Shown here one piece after another: positions 44,886-54,522 of a stretch of DNA of 64,000 nt. The DNA lies in contig OZ244955.1 of the NCBI GenBank assembly GCA_965222525.1, positions 1,426,001 through 1,490,000 on the forward strand, given 5' to 3'. This DNA is from CBDCUF01 sp965222525 (GTDB taxonomy: Bacteria; Pseudomonadota; Alphaproteobacteria; Rickettsiales; UBA8987). Numbering within the stretch: the first letter of the stretch is position 1; each line of letters begins with the position of its first letter. Position numbers and translations under genes: made by a program. Below the pieces are notes generated by a model. That model saw only the letters and a program-made list of their open reading frames with translations, made no database searches and was not told the origin of the DNA.

Positions 44886-47300
44886 ATGGCGAAAAAGAGT
44901 AAGAAAGTAAGTCTGACATACGACCAGATCAAGGAGGCTTCCCACCTTGATGAATTTATCCCCTATGCCTGCCATTACGACCCGCACACTATATTAACAA
45001 AAAATGGTGAGTTAATGCAGGTGATTAAAATCACCGGCTTTAATTTCGAGAGTGTGGAAGGGAGTGAGGCGGAGAATGTCGAGAAGATCACCGTACGCCG
45101 TGCTATTCGTAAGGCTGTAAAAGCAAGCATAAAATCTGATAAATTTGCCCTGTGGATACATACTGTCCGGCGCAAGGAAGACCTTTCTAGCGGTGGTGTA
45201 TATCCGGAAGGTTTTGCGCATGAGTTGAACGAAGGGTGGTGTGATCGTAATGAGTGGCGGGATAAATATATAAATGAACTATATATCAGCGTTTTGGTTG
45301 AGGGAGAGCCGATAAGGTTGTTTGACCCGGCCCTGTTTATGCGTAGTCTGTGGTTTCCCGGTGAGGTGTATTCCCGCCGGAAATATTTTACAAAAAGCTA
45401 TGGGCTGCTTGATGAAACCGTACAGGCGATGGTGGAGAACCTGCAATCTTATGGCGCACGGCGTATAGGATTGGTGAAGAACGAGCAGAGTATTTATTAT
45501 TCCGAAATACAGAAATTTCTTGGCAAGATTATCAATCTTGATGAGCGGGATATTCCGGTTGAGATAGCCGATCTTTCTACCCTTCTTGCGCCTGCTACCT
45601 CTTCCTTCGGGTTTAATGACTTTACTGTAACCGGACCACTTGGCACCAAACATGGTACGGTTATGACTATCAAGGAATACCGTGAATTGCCTGCCGATTC
45701 CCTTGATAAATTCACCCAGCTCCATCAGGAATTTATTATAACTGAAACCTTTGATTTCATCGCACATAAGGAGGTACGCAAACATTTTGAACGACAGCAT
45801 AAAATCCTGCAAATATCGGAGGACAGTTTTCTTGAAGAAGTCTCCGGCATAAGTGAGATAATGTCGGAGGATGAAAATTCCCTGACTGCTTATGGCAAGC
45901 ACCAGATATCGGTTACATTATTCGAGGATTCGAGTGAAGCTCTGGAAGCGTCTGTAAAAACCATGCTGGGTGTGTTGTCCGAGCTTGGGGTTCTTGTTAT
46001 CAGGGAGGATATTTTTATCGAGGATTCCTACTGGGCGCAATTACCTGGTAATTTCGAATTTCTCAAACGGCTGCATCCGGTGAATACCGCAAGTATCGGC
46101 GGATACAGCTCGCTGTATAATTTCCCTGCCGGCAAACTGAAAGACAATCATTGGGGGGATGCGGTGACCGTATTTTATACCGCTGCCGGCACACCATATT
46201 TCTTCAATTTCCATTATGGAGATAGTGGCCATACTTTTATCATCGGGCCGCATGGTGCAGGGAAAACAGTACTGCTTAATTTCCTTATATCGCAGACGAG
46301 GAAATTCAATAACCGGCTGTTTTTCTTTGACCATGAGCGCGGGTCGGAGATTTTCCTGCGGGCAATCGGCGGGAAATATAACCGTGTTCTGCGGAATGCC
46401 GAGCAGACTCTAATACGGTTTAACCCATTGTTATTGCCTAATACCGAGGAAAATCATGATTTCCTTTATAACTGGTTTGAATATCTGATAACTGCTGTAT
46501 TTCCCGGAGAAAAAGTGGATGAAACCAGGCTGGAGCAGGTGGTGGATTTCAATTTTAGCCTTGCACCGGAAGAACGCAGGCTTTCCAATATTATTCCCCG
46601 CTTCTGGCCTGCAAGTGAAAGCGAGTTGGGTGACAGGATGAAGATATGGTATGGAGACGGTAAATACGCCCATATTTTTGATAATCCGGCCGATATGTTT
46701 GACCCAAATGACGGCTCAGTACATGGCTTCGGGCTGACCCATCTGGTAGAGGACAAAACCCCGCTGATACCAACTATATACTACCTGCTGCACCGTATAT
46801 ATTATGCGCTGGACGGGTCGCCTACAATTATTGTCCTCGATGAGGCGTGGAAGCTGGTGGACAACCCTGTGTTTGCACCATATCTAGGCGACTGGTTGGA
46901 TAGTCTGCGGGCACATAATGCAATAGTGATTTTTGCCACAGAAAGTGTTGATTATGCGCATGAAAGCTCGATTACACGGACTCTGGCGGACAAGGTGGAA
47001 ACCCAGATATTCCTGCCCAACCCCGAACCGAGCAAGGCATATATGGAAGTTTTCGGGATGAGCAAGCGGGAATTTGCCGCACTGAGCTATATGGAGGCGG
47101 AATACAGGGAGTTTCTGCTCAAGCATCATATTGATGCGGTGATAGCCGAATTGAACCTGGACGGGATGGATTTTGAACTTTCCGTATTATCTGCAACAAA
47201 AGAGAAGATTTCTGCGATGGAAAGTGCTATACTGGAGGCAGGAGAGGCTCCGGAACAGTGGTTGCCGGTGTTTCGCAGGAAACTGGAATCTGGAAACTAG
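44886..47300 (+). CDS. virB4: Type IV secretion ATPase VirB4
   Basis: 804-residue AAA+ ATPase of the T4SS inner membrane complex. N-terminal VirB4 domain with Walker A GPHGAGKTVL (about 451-460), Walker B IIVLDEAWKL and a RAD-like C-terminal arginine region (FATESVDYAHESS). Length is typical for the rickettsial-type VirB4. No virB3 precedes it, and virB6 follows after a 152-bp palindromic repeat. Confidence 0.93.
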   Translation: MAKKSKKVSLTYDQIKEASHLDEFIPYACHYDPHTILTKNGELMQVIKITGFNFESVEGSEAENVEKITVRRAIRKAVKASIKSDKFALWIHTVRRKEDLSSGGVYPEGFAHELNEGWCDRNEWRDKYINELYISVLVEGEPIRLFDPALFMRSLWFPGEVYSRRKYFTKSYGLLDETVQAMVENLQSYGARRIGLVKNEQSIYYSEIQKFLGKIINLDERDIPVEIADLSTLLAPATSSFGFNDFTVTGPLGTKHGTVMTIKEYRELPADSLDKFTQLHQEFIITETFDFIAHKEVRKHFERQHKILQISEDSFLEEVSGISEIMSEDENSLTAYGKHQISVTLFEDSSEALEASVKTMLGVLSELGVLVIREDIFIEDSYWAQLPGNFEFLKRLHPVNTASIGGYSSLYNFPAGKLKDNHWGDAVTVFYTAAGTPYFFNFHYGDSGHTFIIGPHGAGKTVLLNFLISQTRKFNNRLFFFDHERGSEIFLRAIGGKYNRVLRNAEQTLIRFNPLLLPNTEENHDFLYNWFEYLITAVFPGEKVDETRLEQVVDFNFSLAPEERRLSNIIPRFWPASESELGDRMKIWYGDGKYAHIFDNPADMFDPNDGSVHGFGLTHLVEDKTPLIPTIYYLLHRIYYALDGSPTIIVLDEAWKLVDNPVFAPYLGDWLDSLRAHNAIVIFATESVDYAHESSITRTLADKVETQIFLPNPEPSKAYMEVFGMSKREFAALSYMEAEYREFLLKHHIDAVIAELNLDGMDFELSVLSATKEKISAMESAILEAGEAPEQWLPVFRRKLESGN

Positions 47301-47355
47301 AAATTAGAATCTGGAATAAGGGGATTTTGTTTGTTATTTGACAAGGCTTATATGC

Positions 47356-47507
47356 CTGTCATCCTGAACTTGTTTCAGGATCCATTAGTACGACGACGGA
47401 ATCTTGATAGTAAAAATATCAGGTTTTGTATTTTGATAAGTGTAGTGACAACCTGCCAGTCATCAAAGTTCTGAAAAATGGATCCTGAAACAAGTTCGGG
47501 ATGACAG
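47356..47507. repeat. Palindromic repeat family A, copy 1
   Basis: 152 bp; 30-bp arms (CTGTCATCCTGAACTTGTTT..) with one mismatch. The interior shares GACGGAATCTT and GTTTTGTATTTTGA with copy 3 in reverse orientation. No coding potential. Confidence 0.85.
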
Positions 47508-47592
47508 ACTAATTCCTTGCCTCCCCCGCAAGCGGTGGAGGTTTGCTATCTTCCGGATATATCTATGGAAACTCAGGCATTTGAGTAATAAA

Positions 47593-49866
47593 ATGCATAA
47601 AATTAATGCAAAAATTATCCTTATTTTTATTGGCCTGCTGTTTATATTACCTGATACGGCACATGCAGCGGAATGTATTGCTGCAGGTGATACAGTTCCA
47701 AGTACTGGCCTTCCTGCTACGCGTGTTACGGCTGATGGTTTTGACGGTGGCTATGGCCTTGCCAAGACCGGTTCCGGCGATTGGCGTACCGATGCTGCCG
47801 ACTGCCAATTAAATTGGTTTAATATGATCTCCGGCACCATATGCATGGTGCAAACCATTGTATCACACTCGATGTTCCGGGTATATTGCAGCCTGTTCCT
47901 CAACTTTATACCCATCATAGATACAATACTAATACTGTACATCATGCTTTATGGTGTTGCACTTCTGATGGGTATTGGCAACCATAGTCTTGGAGATGCT
48001 GGCTGGCGCGCGGTAAAACTGATAATCATTTATTTCTTTGTTACAAACGCTGACCTGTTTTTTGTCTATATATACCAGTTCTTTCTTGAATTTCTGAACA
48101 GTTTTTCACTATTGCTGATGGGAGTGGATTCTACTGGACTCCCAGAAAACCCTCTGGCGGAAGGTTCGGCCAATCCGGATACGAATGCCACGGTGTTTGC
48201 TTATATGGACCGTATATTCGAAGCGGTTCTTGGATATGAAAAGCTGATAGGGCTTGGGGGACTTGCAATTATGTTCCTGTTTTTCGGACCGGGGATGCTC
48301 ATAAGCTTTATGATCCTGATTGGCATTCTGGAGATGATAAGGCTTATTATATGGGTATTAGTTAGCTACCTCACCGCCTTTATCGTAATGACATTCCTGT
48401 TGATGTTTACCCCGTTATTTGTTGCATTCCTGATATTTCCCAAAGTCACGGGACCGCTTTTCCAGGGCTGGTTTGCGTCAGTAGTTTCATATACATTACA
48501 ACCGTTGGTAATACTTGGATTTGTATTTGTTATAGGTCAGGCTACAAACATAAATGGTCTCATGGAGTCTATAAGGAACAATCTTGAGGCAGCAACCGGT
48601 GGAGGGCTTGTATTTATTGATTGCTCTATGCCTTTCAGCAACCTTAGTATAAAAGTGCCGTCAATACTTAATCCATGTCACCCACTGACATGGATTAGCA
48701 TATTTGGTGGGCCTTCTCCCTGGCCGGAATGGCGAGTATTCCTATGGACTGTATTTGCAACTGTGCTAGCATGGCTGATATTAAACATAGTTGCGGCGTC
48801 GTTCCTGCAAAAGATTCCGGCGTTTGTTGCTTCTCTGACCAGGTGGCAAAATATCCGCCCGCCTGCATTGACCGGGCGTTCAATGAGTCAAAGGGAAATG
48901 GCTTTGCGTGCCCGTGATCCCGGTTATACCGAATCTGATGGAATGAGTGGTTTTACAACAATATCAGGCTCAATTATGGGGGCAGGAAGGACAGCCAAGG
49001 CTTCTGTTAACCGTGCGTTTATGGCTGCAGATATAGGCACCCGAAAGGCCAGCGACTGGGCATATGGGGCAAGCAATACGCAAAAACGTGCTGATGGAAC
49101 GGGGCCATCCAGAACAGCTAGAATGAATGATACGTTGAAGCGGTCTGCTCGTAAGGTTGTCAGGAAACGTGGAGAAAATGACTGGCTGGCCAGGAACCGT
49201 AAGCCTATAGATTCGCTAGAAAATACATTGCTGAACGAACAGGGTATACTGGGTGAGCGTATGCGCCAGAAAAAACGTGAGCAGGAAAAACAGGAAGAAG
49301 ATGCAGCAATGAAGAAAATGAAAGATGCAGTTGCAAGAGAGGAATATTACAACAGAACAGGTGAGAGTTCTGCTGCTGAATATCCGGATATAACCAGCAA
49401 TGTTTCTGAAGAACCTTCACCGCCAACCTCGTCTGTGTCATCAGAGCCAAAAAGAGATAGCTCACGTAAAACAAGGGAGCCTTCAGATATGAGGGAAGAT
49501 AGTTTTGGTCAGGACCGCCTCTCTGAGAGTATAGCAGCAAGCCGTACGACAGCCGAGCAAGAGCGTGCAGGAATAGCACAGCAGCAACAGCAGGCGGAGA
49601 AAGACAAGGCACTAGCGGAAGCCGAACGTCTCCACAAAGAACAGCAGGAAAAAGCTGCCCGTGAAGAAGCCTTGAAGAAAGTAGAAGAGCAAGCATTATA
49701 CGAAGCCGAATCAAGCCTGCGCGGTATGTATGCCAATGTTGCCCGTGGTGATTTTGATACTGCCGAACAGGCAGCCAAAAAGGTAATCGCCGATTTCCCC
49801 AACAGTATGTTTGCCAAAGACTTGCTCAATTATATTGAGCAGAAGAAAAAAGATTTTGAGAGCTAG
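47593..49866 (+). CDS. virB6: VirB6/TrbL-family T4SS membrane protein with long C-terminal extension
   Basis: 757 residues from the ATG at 47593; an in-frame TTG at 47581 is a possible but weaker start. Signal peptide (IILIFIGLLFILPDTAHAA), a Cys-containing loop, about six membrane helices between 100 and 430 with the conserved aromatic segment of VirB6, then a hydrophilic tail of some 350 residues. The tail is rich in Glu/Gln/Ala/Arg (for example QQQQAEKDKALAEAERLHKE) and probably coiled-coil and cytoplasmic. Long tails are typical of rickettsial VirB6 paralogues. Confidence 0.88.
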   Translation: MHKINAKIILIFIGLLFILPDTAHAAECIAAGDTVPSTGLPATRVTADGFDGGYGLAKTGSGDWRTDAADCQLNWFNMISGTICMVQTIVSHSMFRVYCSLFLNFIPIIDTILILYIMLYGVALLMGIGNHSLGDAGWRAVKLIIIYFFVTNADLFFVYIYQFFLEFLNSFSLLLMGVDSTGLPENPLAEGSANPDTNATVFAYMDRIFEAVLGYEKLIGLGGLAIMFLFFGPGMLISFMILIGILEMIRLIIWVLVSYLTAFIVMTFLLMFTPLFVAFLIFPKVTGPLFQGWFASVVSYTLQPLVILGFVFVIGQATNINGLMESIRNNLEAATGGGLVFIDCSMPFSNLSIKVPSILNPCHPLTWISIFGGPSPWPEWRVFLWTVFATVLAWLILNIVAASFLQKIPAFVASLTRWQNIRPPALTGRSMSQREMALRARDPGYTESDGMSGFTTISGSIMGAGRTAKASVNRAFMAADIGTRKASDWAYGASNTQKRADGTGPSRTARMNDTLKRSARKVVRKRGENDWLARNRKPIDSLENTLLNEQGILGERMRQKKREQEKQEEDAAMKKMKDAVAREEYYNRTGESSAAEYPDITSNVSEEPSPPTSSVSSEPKRDSSRKTREPSDMREDSFGQDRLSESIAASRTTAEQERAGIAQQQQQAEKDKALAEAERLHKEQQEKAAREEALKKVEEQALYEAESSLRGMYANVARGDFDTAEQAAKKVIADFPNSMFAKDLLNYIEQKKKDFES

Positions 49867-49949
49867 TAAATGCGTATATGTATTTACCATGTTCTTTTCT
49901 GAGGCACTTTACAGATATAAAATCTGTCGAATATCCCCTGATTTTATGA

Positions 49950-49955
49950 TATAAT
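49950..49955 (+). promoter_or_regulatory. -10 hexamer TATAAT upstream of usg
   Basis: Perfect consensus 48 bp before the ATG, with a weak -35 (GTCGAA-like) 17-18 bp earlier. Probable sigma-70 promoter for usg. Confidence 0.4.
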
Positions 49956-50003
49956 AAGAATAGGTATTCTGATAGGGAGCGGTTCACCAGATAGGGGCAC
50001 ATT

Positions 50004-50270
50004 ATGAAAAAACAGATGGAACTAATGCTGCAAGGGTACCGGCTTACCACAGCTGAAATCCTATATTTTATGCCTGATTATCCAAATTTATTACAGGAAT
50101 ATATATGGCAGGATATGGATCTAAATCCCGATTTTCCGATATTGATGAAGTTTCTTAATTTTTGGGAACGCACACTGGATGGCAGGCTTCATTCTGTACA
50201 AGTGACCAATTGTGACCTGATAAAACCCTCTGAAATTGCTCTTGCAGATGCCGAATTCCACATTAGTTAA
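50004..50270 (+). CDS. usg: Usg-family protein
   Basis: 88 residues; QGYRLTTAEILYFMPDYP and LLQEYIWQDMDLNPDFP are the Usg signature. A conserved alphaproteobacterial small protein of unknown function, first named from its position upstream of the trp operon in some species. No trp gene is near it here. Confidence 0.93.
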   Translation: MKKQMELMLQGYRLTTAEILYFMPDYPNLLQEYIWQDMDLNPDFPILMKFLNFWERTLDGRLHSVQVTNCDLIKPSEIALADAEFHIS

Positions 50271-50316
50271 TATAGAGAATCGGTTGGCCTTGTTTACGTA
50301 GCTTGGCCTCTTGAAC

Positions 50317-50649
50317 CTAGATATGGAAGCTTTCGCCGCAGCCGCATTTGCCTTTTTCATTGGGGTTGTTGAAGACAAAGCCGGATTTTAATTTGTTTTC
50401 GATAAAATCCATCTCGGAGCCGATCAGATACATAATCGCTTTCGGGTCGATTAGTACTTTTACGCCTTTATCCTCAATGATTTCCTCGAATTGCTGCACA
50501 TCATCGGCATATTCGATGACATATTCCAGCCCGGAACAGCCGCCTTTCTTTACGCCCACACGCACCCCTTCGGATGGTTTGCCCCGCTGCTCCAGCAGGT
50601 TCCTGACCTGCTCCGCCGCTGCATCTGTTATGGTAATCGGTGCTTGCAT
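50317..50649 (-). CDS. iscA: A-type Fe-S assembly carrier (IscA/ErpA)
   Basis: 110 residues with the three conserved Cys: GGCSGLEY (first) and the C-terminal GKCGCGES. Hands Fe-S clusters to target apoproteins. Follows iscU by 44 bp on the same strand. ErpA and IscA cannot be separated by eye. Confidence 0.93.
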   Translation of the reverse strand: MQAPITITDAAAEQVRNLLEQRGKPSEGVRVGVKKGGCSGLEYVIEYADDVQQFEEIIEDKGVKVLIDPKAIMYLIGSEMDFIENKLKSGFVFNNPNEKGKCGCGESFHI

Positions 50650-50693
50650 TTTACTGATAATCCGATAATCAGATTATCTGATAATCAGAATTT

Positions 50694-51077
50694 CTATCCC
50701 TCATGTTTCGCCTTGTAGTCGGCGATGGCGGATTTTATGGCATCCTCGGCCAGCATCGAGCAATGGATTTTTACCGGTGGCAGGGACAGGTGTTCGGCAA
50801 TCTCGGTATTTTTTATCTCCTCCGCATCATCGACCGACCTGCCCTTAATCCACTCGGTTGCCAGCGAGCTGGATGCAATCGCAGAACCACAGCCGAATGT
50901 CTTGAATTTTGCATCCTCGATAATCCCGTTATTACTCACCTTTATCTGTAATTTCATCACGTCACCACAAGCTGGTGCCCCGACAAGGCCGGTACCGACA
51001 TTGGCATTATCCTTATCCATACTACCCACATTACGTGGATTTTCATAATGATCTAAAACTCTTTCGCTGTAAGCCAT
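50694..51077 (-). CDS. iscU: Fe-S cluster scaffold protein IscU
   Basis: 127 residues with the three scaffold Cys in GAPACGD, FGCGSAIASSS and IHCSMLAEDA, plus the LPPVK HscA-binding motif. iscS, hscAB and fdx are not adjacent. The 44-bp gap to iscA is made of CTGATAATC/GATTATC words that fold on themselves. Confidence 0.95.
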   Translation of the reverse strand: MAYSERVLDHYENPRNVGSMDKDNANVGTGLVGAPACGDVMKLQIKVSNNGIIEDAKFKTFGCGSAIASSSLATEWIKGRSVDDAEEIKNTEIAEHLSLPPVKIHCSMLAEDAIKSAIADYKAKHEG

Positions 51078-51176
51078 ATTTTTTGCCTTTTATTATGGGG
51101 TTATTATATAGCTATAATATAACATGATAAAATCATACTGCAAAGGAAAAACCAAGTAATTTAGTTGGTTTTGTGA

Positions 51177-52013
51177 TTAGTCACGCAACAACTCATTTAC
51201 AGCGGTTTTGCTACGGGTTTTTTCATCAACACGCTTGACAATTACCGCCGCATATAGCGAAGGTGCATCCGGCGTTTTATCTGGTACCGTACCAGGAACT
51301 ACCACTGAATATGCCGGTACCCGGCCATAGCTGACCTTGCCGCTCTCCCTGTCGATAATCCTGGTGGAGGCACCGATATACACACCCATTGACAATACCG
51401 AGCCTTCCTCGACCACTACCCCCTCGGCAACTTCGCTGCGAGCGCCGATAAAACAGTTATCCTCGATAATCACCGGTCCGGCCTGTAGCGGCTCCAGAAC
51501 ACCGCCAATCCCAGCGCCACCGGAAATATGACAGTTTTTACCAATCTGCGCACAGCTACCTATGGTTGCCCAGGTATCGACCATAGTACCCTCATCAATA
51601 TAGGCCCCAAGATTAACAAAACTCGGCATCAGCACAACATTTTTGGCTATATAGGCGGAATGACGGACGAAACATCCCGGAACCGCACGAAAAGCGGCTG
51701 TTTTAAACGCTTTTTCATCCCAGCCCAGGAATTTCGGCTCAACCTTGTCATACCAGAAAGATTCGGTACCATTTGCCGAAGGACTATTACCCATAAGGTG
51801 CATGGGGTTCAGCCGGAACGAAAGCAGGATAGCCTTTTTTGCCCATTCATTGACCTGCCATTTATCATCCTGTTTTTCGGCAACACGTAATTCACCTTTA
51901 TCCATGGCGTTCAGCGCCTCATGTACCGCACCACGTACCTCACCGGTAGTTTCCGCATTTACCTGGTCGCGTTTATCCCATGCTTTTTCAATAGTTTCCT
52001 GTATTTTTTTCAT
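51177..52013 (-). CDS. dapD: Tetrahydrodipicolinate N-succinyltransferase
   Basis: 278 residues from the Met at 52013, preceded by AGGAG; the longer frame adds a leader without start support. A left-handed beta-helix of hexapeptide repeats (for example IGSCAQIGKNCHISGGAGIGG) with N-terminal helical domain. Lysine and diaminopimelate route, succinylase branch. Upstream of the Fe-S genes on the same strand. Confidence 0.95.
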   Translation of the reverse strand: MKKIQETIEKAWDKRDQVNAETTGEVRGAVHEALNAMDKGELRVAEKQDDKWQVNEWAKKAILLSFRLNPMHLMGNSPSANGTESFWYDKVEPKFLGWDEKAFKTAAFRAVPGCFVRHSAYIAKNVVLMPSFVNLGAYIDEGTMVDTWATIGSCAQIGKNCHISGGAGIGGVLEPLQAGPVIIEDNCFIGARSEVAEGVVVEEGSVLSMGVYIGASTRIIDRESGKVSYGRVPAYSVVVPGTVPDKTPDAPSLYAAVIVKRVDEKTRSKTAVNELLRD

Positions 52014-52111
52014 GTTTTCTCCTAAGTTTATCTCACTTTTGTAAAGGCCAAAAAGCCAGCAAAACCCACACCCCGCAAAAGGAATAAGGAAACCTCGCAA
52101 ATTGTCAATAT

Positions 52112-53317
52112 TTATATGGAGGGAAGTTGCTCTGGTGATGGAGAATCCACCGGTTCGGGATTTTCAGATTCGTTATTTTCAATCTCACTTTCCTCGATTT
52201 CAGACTTAGCGGGAGGTGCTGCAGAAGGCTCATTCTCGGACTCAAGCAAGGGCTCATCTTCCTGTGTATCCGTAGTTGTACCGCTTTGCGGCTGCAGTTG
52301 CGATTCAGGAATCTCACCGGCAGAAAGCTGGGTAACACGGTTATAAAGCGCAGAAAAATTTTCCTCAACCGCCAGGAAAAGCCCAGCATCCGCAAGCCAG
52401 CTTTCGGCTATTTTAGCAGGCTCACCTTCAAGTCCATTTATCTCCTTAACCGCTCCTCTGAAATCGCCACTCTCAATCATAGCCTCAGCGCGGGCAACGA
52501 TAGCCTCGGTATCCTGCCCTTCAACGCCGGCACCAACCTTGCGTATAGTCACCGGATCGGTCAGCAAATCCTTGGCGTCATCCCAGAAACCTTCCTTTTT
52601 CTTATCCTGTGACGCTTTAACTATATTATCGGCAATCTTGGCAAATCCGCTTTTTAATTCACTTTCCGTAGGGACATTTCTTTCAAGGTTTTTCTCCAGG
52701 GAATCAATATGTTCCAGCAAAATATTATCTCCTGGGTTTAACTTTTTTATCAGGGTTAAATCTGATTGGTAAGAAAGATTCTTTTGTACCCGCTCCCGCA
52801 GATTTGCTACCGTAATTACAAGGGAATCGAGGTCAATTTTATCCTCCGGCTTTCCTTCGGAAGCCTGTGTTTTTTCATGCTCAAGCTTTGCTACCCGTTC
52901 AGTAATTTCCGTTATTTTCTTCTTGTTTGCTTCATTATCTTCAACCACTTCATTAACTTCCGGGGTTGCAGGCAACTCATCCGGCAGGTTACCTATCGCC
53001 TCTTCAAGCACACTAATCCTTGAAATATAAGCCTTATTCGCCTCTACCTGCTTTTCAAGCGTATCCAGCTTATCAGCAATATCCTCCAGTTGCGTTCCCA
53101 CACTCGTGCCGATTTCCCCACCGCCACGCTTGCTTAGTGCATTCAGCCAGTTGGAAAAATACACACTGACCAATGCGATTGCCACCCATGTCACCGCAAA
53201 TGCAAAATATAGCGGCCTGTTAGGCTTATCGGCAGAGCTATAATCTATAACTTTCGACTCTTCCTGTTTGGAATCCTCGTTATCCTTATTTTTATCTTCT
53301 GCGTTATTTTCAGTCAT
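52112..53317 (-). CDS. Mitofilin/Mic60-like inner-membrane protein
   Basis: 401 residues: acidic N-terminus, one membrane helix at about 35-55, a long coiled coil, and a C-terminal mitofilin signature (VGAGVEGQDTEAIVARAEAM, then LEGEPAKIAESWLADA) at about 270-330. An acidic Ser/Pro/Glu tail follows. Alphaproteobacterial Mic60 homologues shape intracytoplasmic or inner membranes. It is usually near hemE or hemD; that neighbourhood is not seen here. Confidence 0.85.
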   Translation of the reverse strand: MTENNAEDKNKDNEDSKQEESKVIDYSSADKPNRPLYFAFAVTWVAIALVSVYFSNWLNALSKRGGGEIGTSVGTQLEDIADKLDTLEKQVEANKAYISRISVLEEAIGNLPDELPATPEVNEVVEDNEANKKKITEITERVAKLEHEKTQASEGKPEDKIDLDSLVITVANLRERVQKNLSYQSDLTLIKKLNPGDNILLEHIDSLEKNLERNVPTESELKSGFAKIADNIVKASQDKKKEGFWDDAKDLLTDPVTIRKVGAGVEGQDTEAIVARAEAMIESGDFRGAVKEINGLEGEPAKIAESWLADAGLFLAVEENFSALYNRVTQLSAGEIPESQLQPQSGTTTDTQEDEPLLESENEPSAAPPAKSEIEESEIENNESENPEPVDSPSPEQLPSI

Positions 53318-53442
53318 AATTTTGTACAGTTACGTTGTGATGAAAACCTCATGCCATATGGCAGATATACATATCTAATAACCCGAAATCGTAAAAAATT
53401 CCAGTGTAAAGTTTAAATTTGTTAACATTGGTTAATTGCAGG

Positions 53443-54324
53443 TTACAAGGCGCCGATTTTTTCCAGTGCGGATTTTATTGCGGTTTTGCTGGAACCGGAG
53501 GGAGGGACAAGTGGAAGGCGTAACTCACCACTGCATAATCCAAGCAGGTTGGCAGCGTATTTCACCGGGCCTGGGCTGGTTTCGCAAAACATTGCATCGT
53601 GCACCGGCATAAGCCTGTCCTGTATCGCAAATGCCTGGTCAAAATCGCTTGACAGGCTTAGTTTCTGCTGTTCGGCGCATAATTTCGGCAGGATATTCGC
53701 CGTTACCGAAATGCAGCCGATGCCGCCATTCTTGTTAAAATCAATTGCGGTTGCATCCTCACCGGAAAGCTGACTGAAATCATCCCGTACACCATCCAGC
53801 ATTTTACCCAGGGAAAGCGGGCGTTGCAAATCGGAGGTTGCGTCCTTTATCCCTTTGATTCTGGGCAGTTCAATCAGGCGGGCAAGGGTTTCATCCTTTA
53901 TATCAACCACCGAACGACCGGGAATATTATATAAAATTATCGGTATATCGCTTTCATCATGTATTTTTTTGAAATGCTGGTAAAGCCCTTCCTGTGTGGG
54001 TTTGTTATAGTATGGCGTCATAACCAGCGCTGCATCCGCACCGGCCTCCTGTGCATGGCGGGTCATCATAACCGCTTCTGATGTGGAGTTGGAACCGGTG
54101 CCGGCCATAACTTTCACCCGACCGCCAGCAACCTCCACACAACGCTCGATAACCTGGTTATGCTCGTCATGAGTTAAAGTCGGCGACTCTCCGGTAGTAC
54201 CGCAAGGAACCAGCCCGTCGGTGCCCTGTTCTATCTGCCATTCAACCAGTTTTTCATATGCCGGCCAGTCAACTTCACCGTCCTTGAAAGGCGTAATCAG
54301 CGCTGTGTATGAGCCTTTGAACAT
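53443..54324 (-). CDS. dapA: 4-Hydroxy-tetrahydrodipicolinate synthase
   Basis: 293-residue TIM-barrel aldolase. GTTGESPTL motif, Tyr in YNIPGRSVV and Schiff-base Lys in IKGIKDATSD. First committed step to lysine/DAP. On the same strand as dapD with the Mic60-like gene in between; not obviously an operon. Confidence 0.96.
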   Translation of the reverse strand: MFKGSYTALITPFKDGEVDWPAYEKLVEWQIEQGTDGLVPCGTTGESPTLTHDEHNQVIERCVEVAGGRVKVMAGTGSNSTSEAVMMTRHAQEAGADAALVMTPYYNKPTQEGLYQHFKKIHDESDIPIILYNIPGRSVVDIKDETLARLIELPRIKGIKDATSDLQRPLSLGKMLDGVRDDFSQLSGEDATAIDFNKNGGIGCISVTANILPKLCAEQQKLSLSSDFDQAFAIQDRLMPVHDAMFCETSPGPVKYAANLLGLCSGELRLPLVPPSGSSKTAIKSALEKIGAL

Positions 54325-54352
54325 TTTTACAGTGGGGTTGGAACCAGAATAT

Positions 54353-54503
54353 TGTCATCCTGAACTCGTTTCAGGATCTATATTCTCCAATGACCGGCTT
54401 TTAGTTTATTTATGTTGGTATAGTGGCATTTTGGTAATTTTGGTGATAAACTGATATCTTTCTTATTTTGCCTGATGGATCCTGAAACGAGTTCAGGATG
54501 ACA
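54353..54503. repeat. Palindromic repeat family A, copy 2
   Basis: 151 bp between dapA and ftsZ; arms TGTCATCCTGAACTCGTTTC.. with one mismatch over 29 bp. Interior diverges but retains CCAATGAC and other words of copy 3. Confidence 0.82.
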
Positions 54504-54522
54504 TATCCATATTCCTGCCCGT

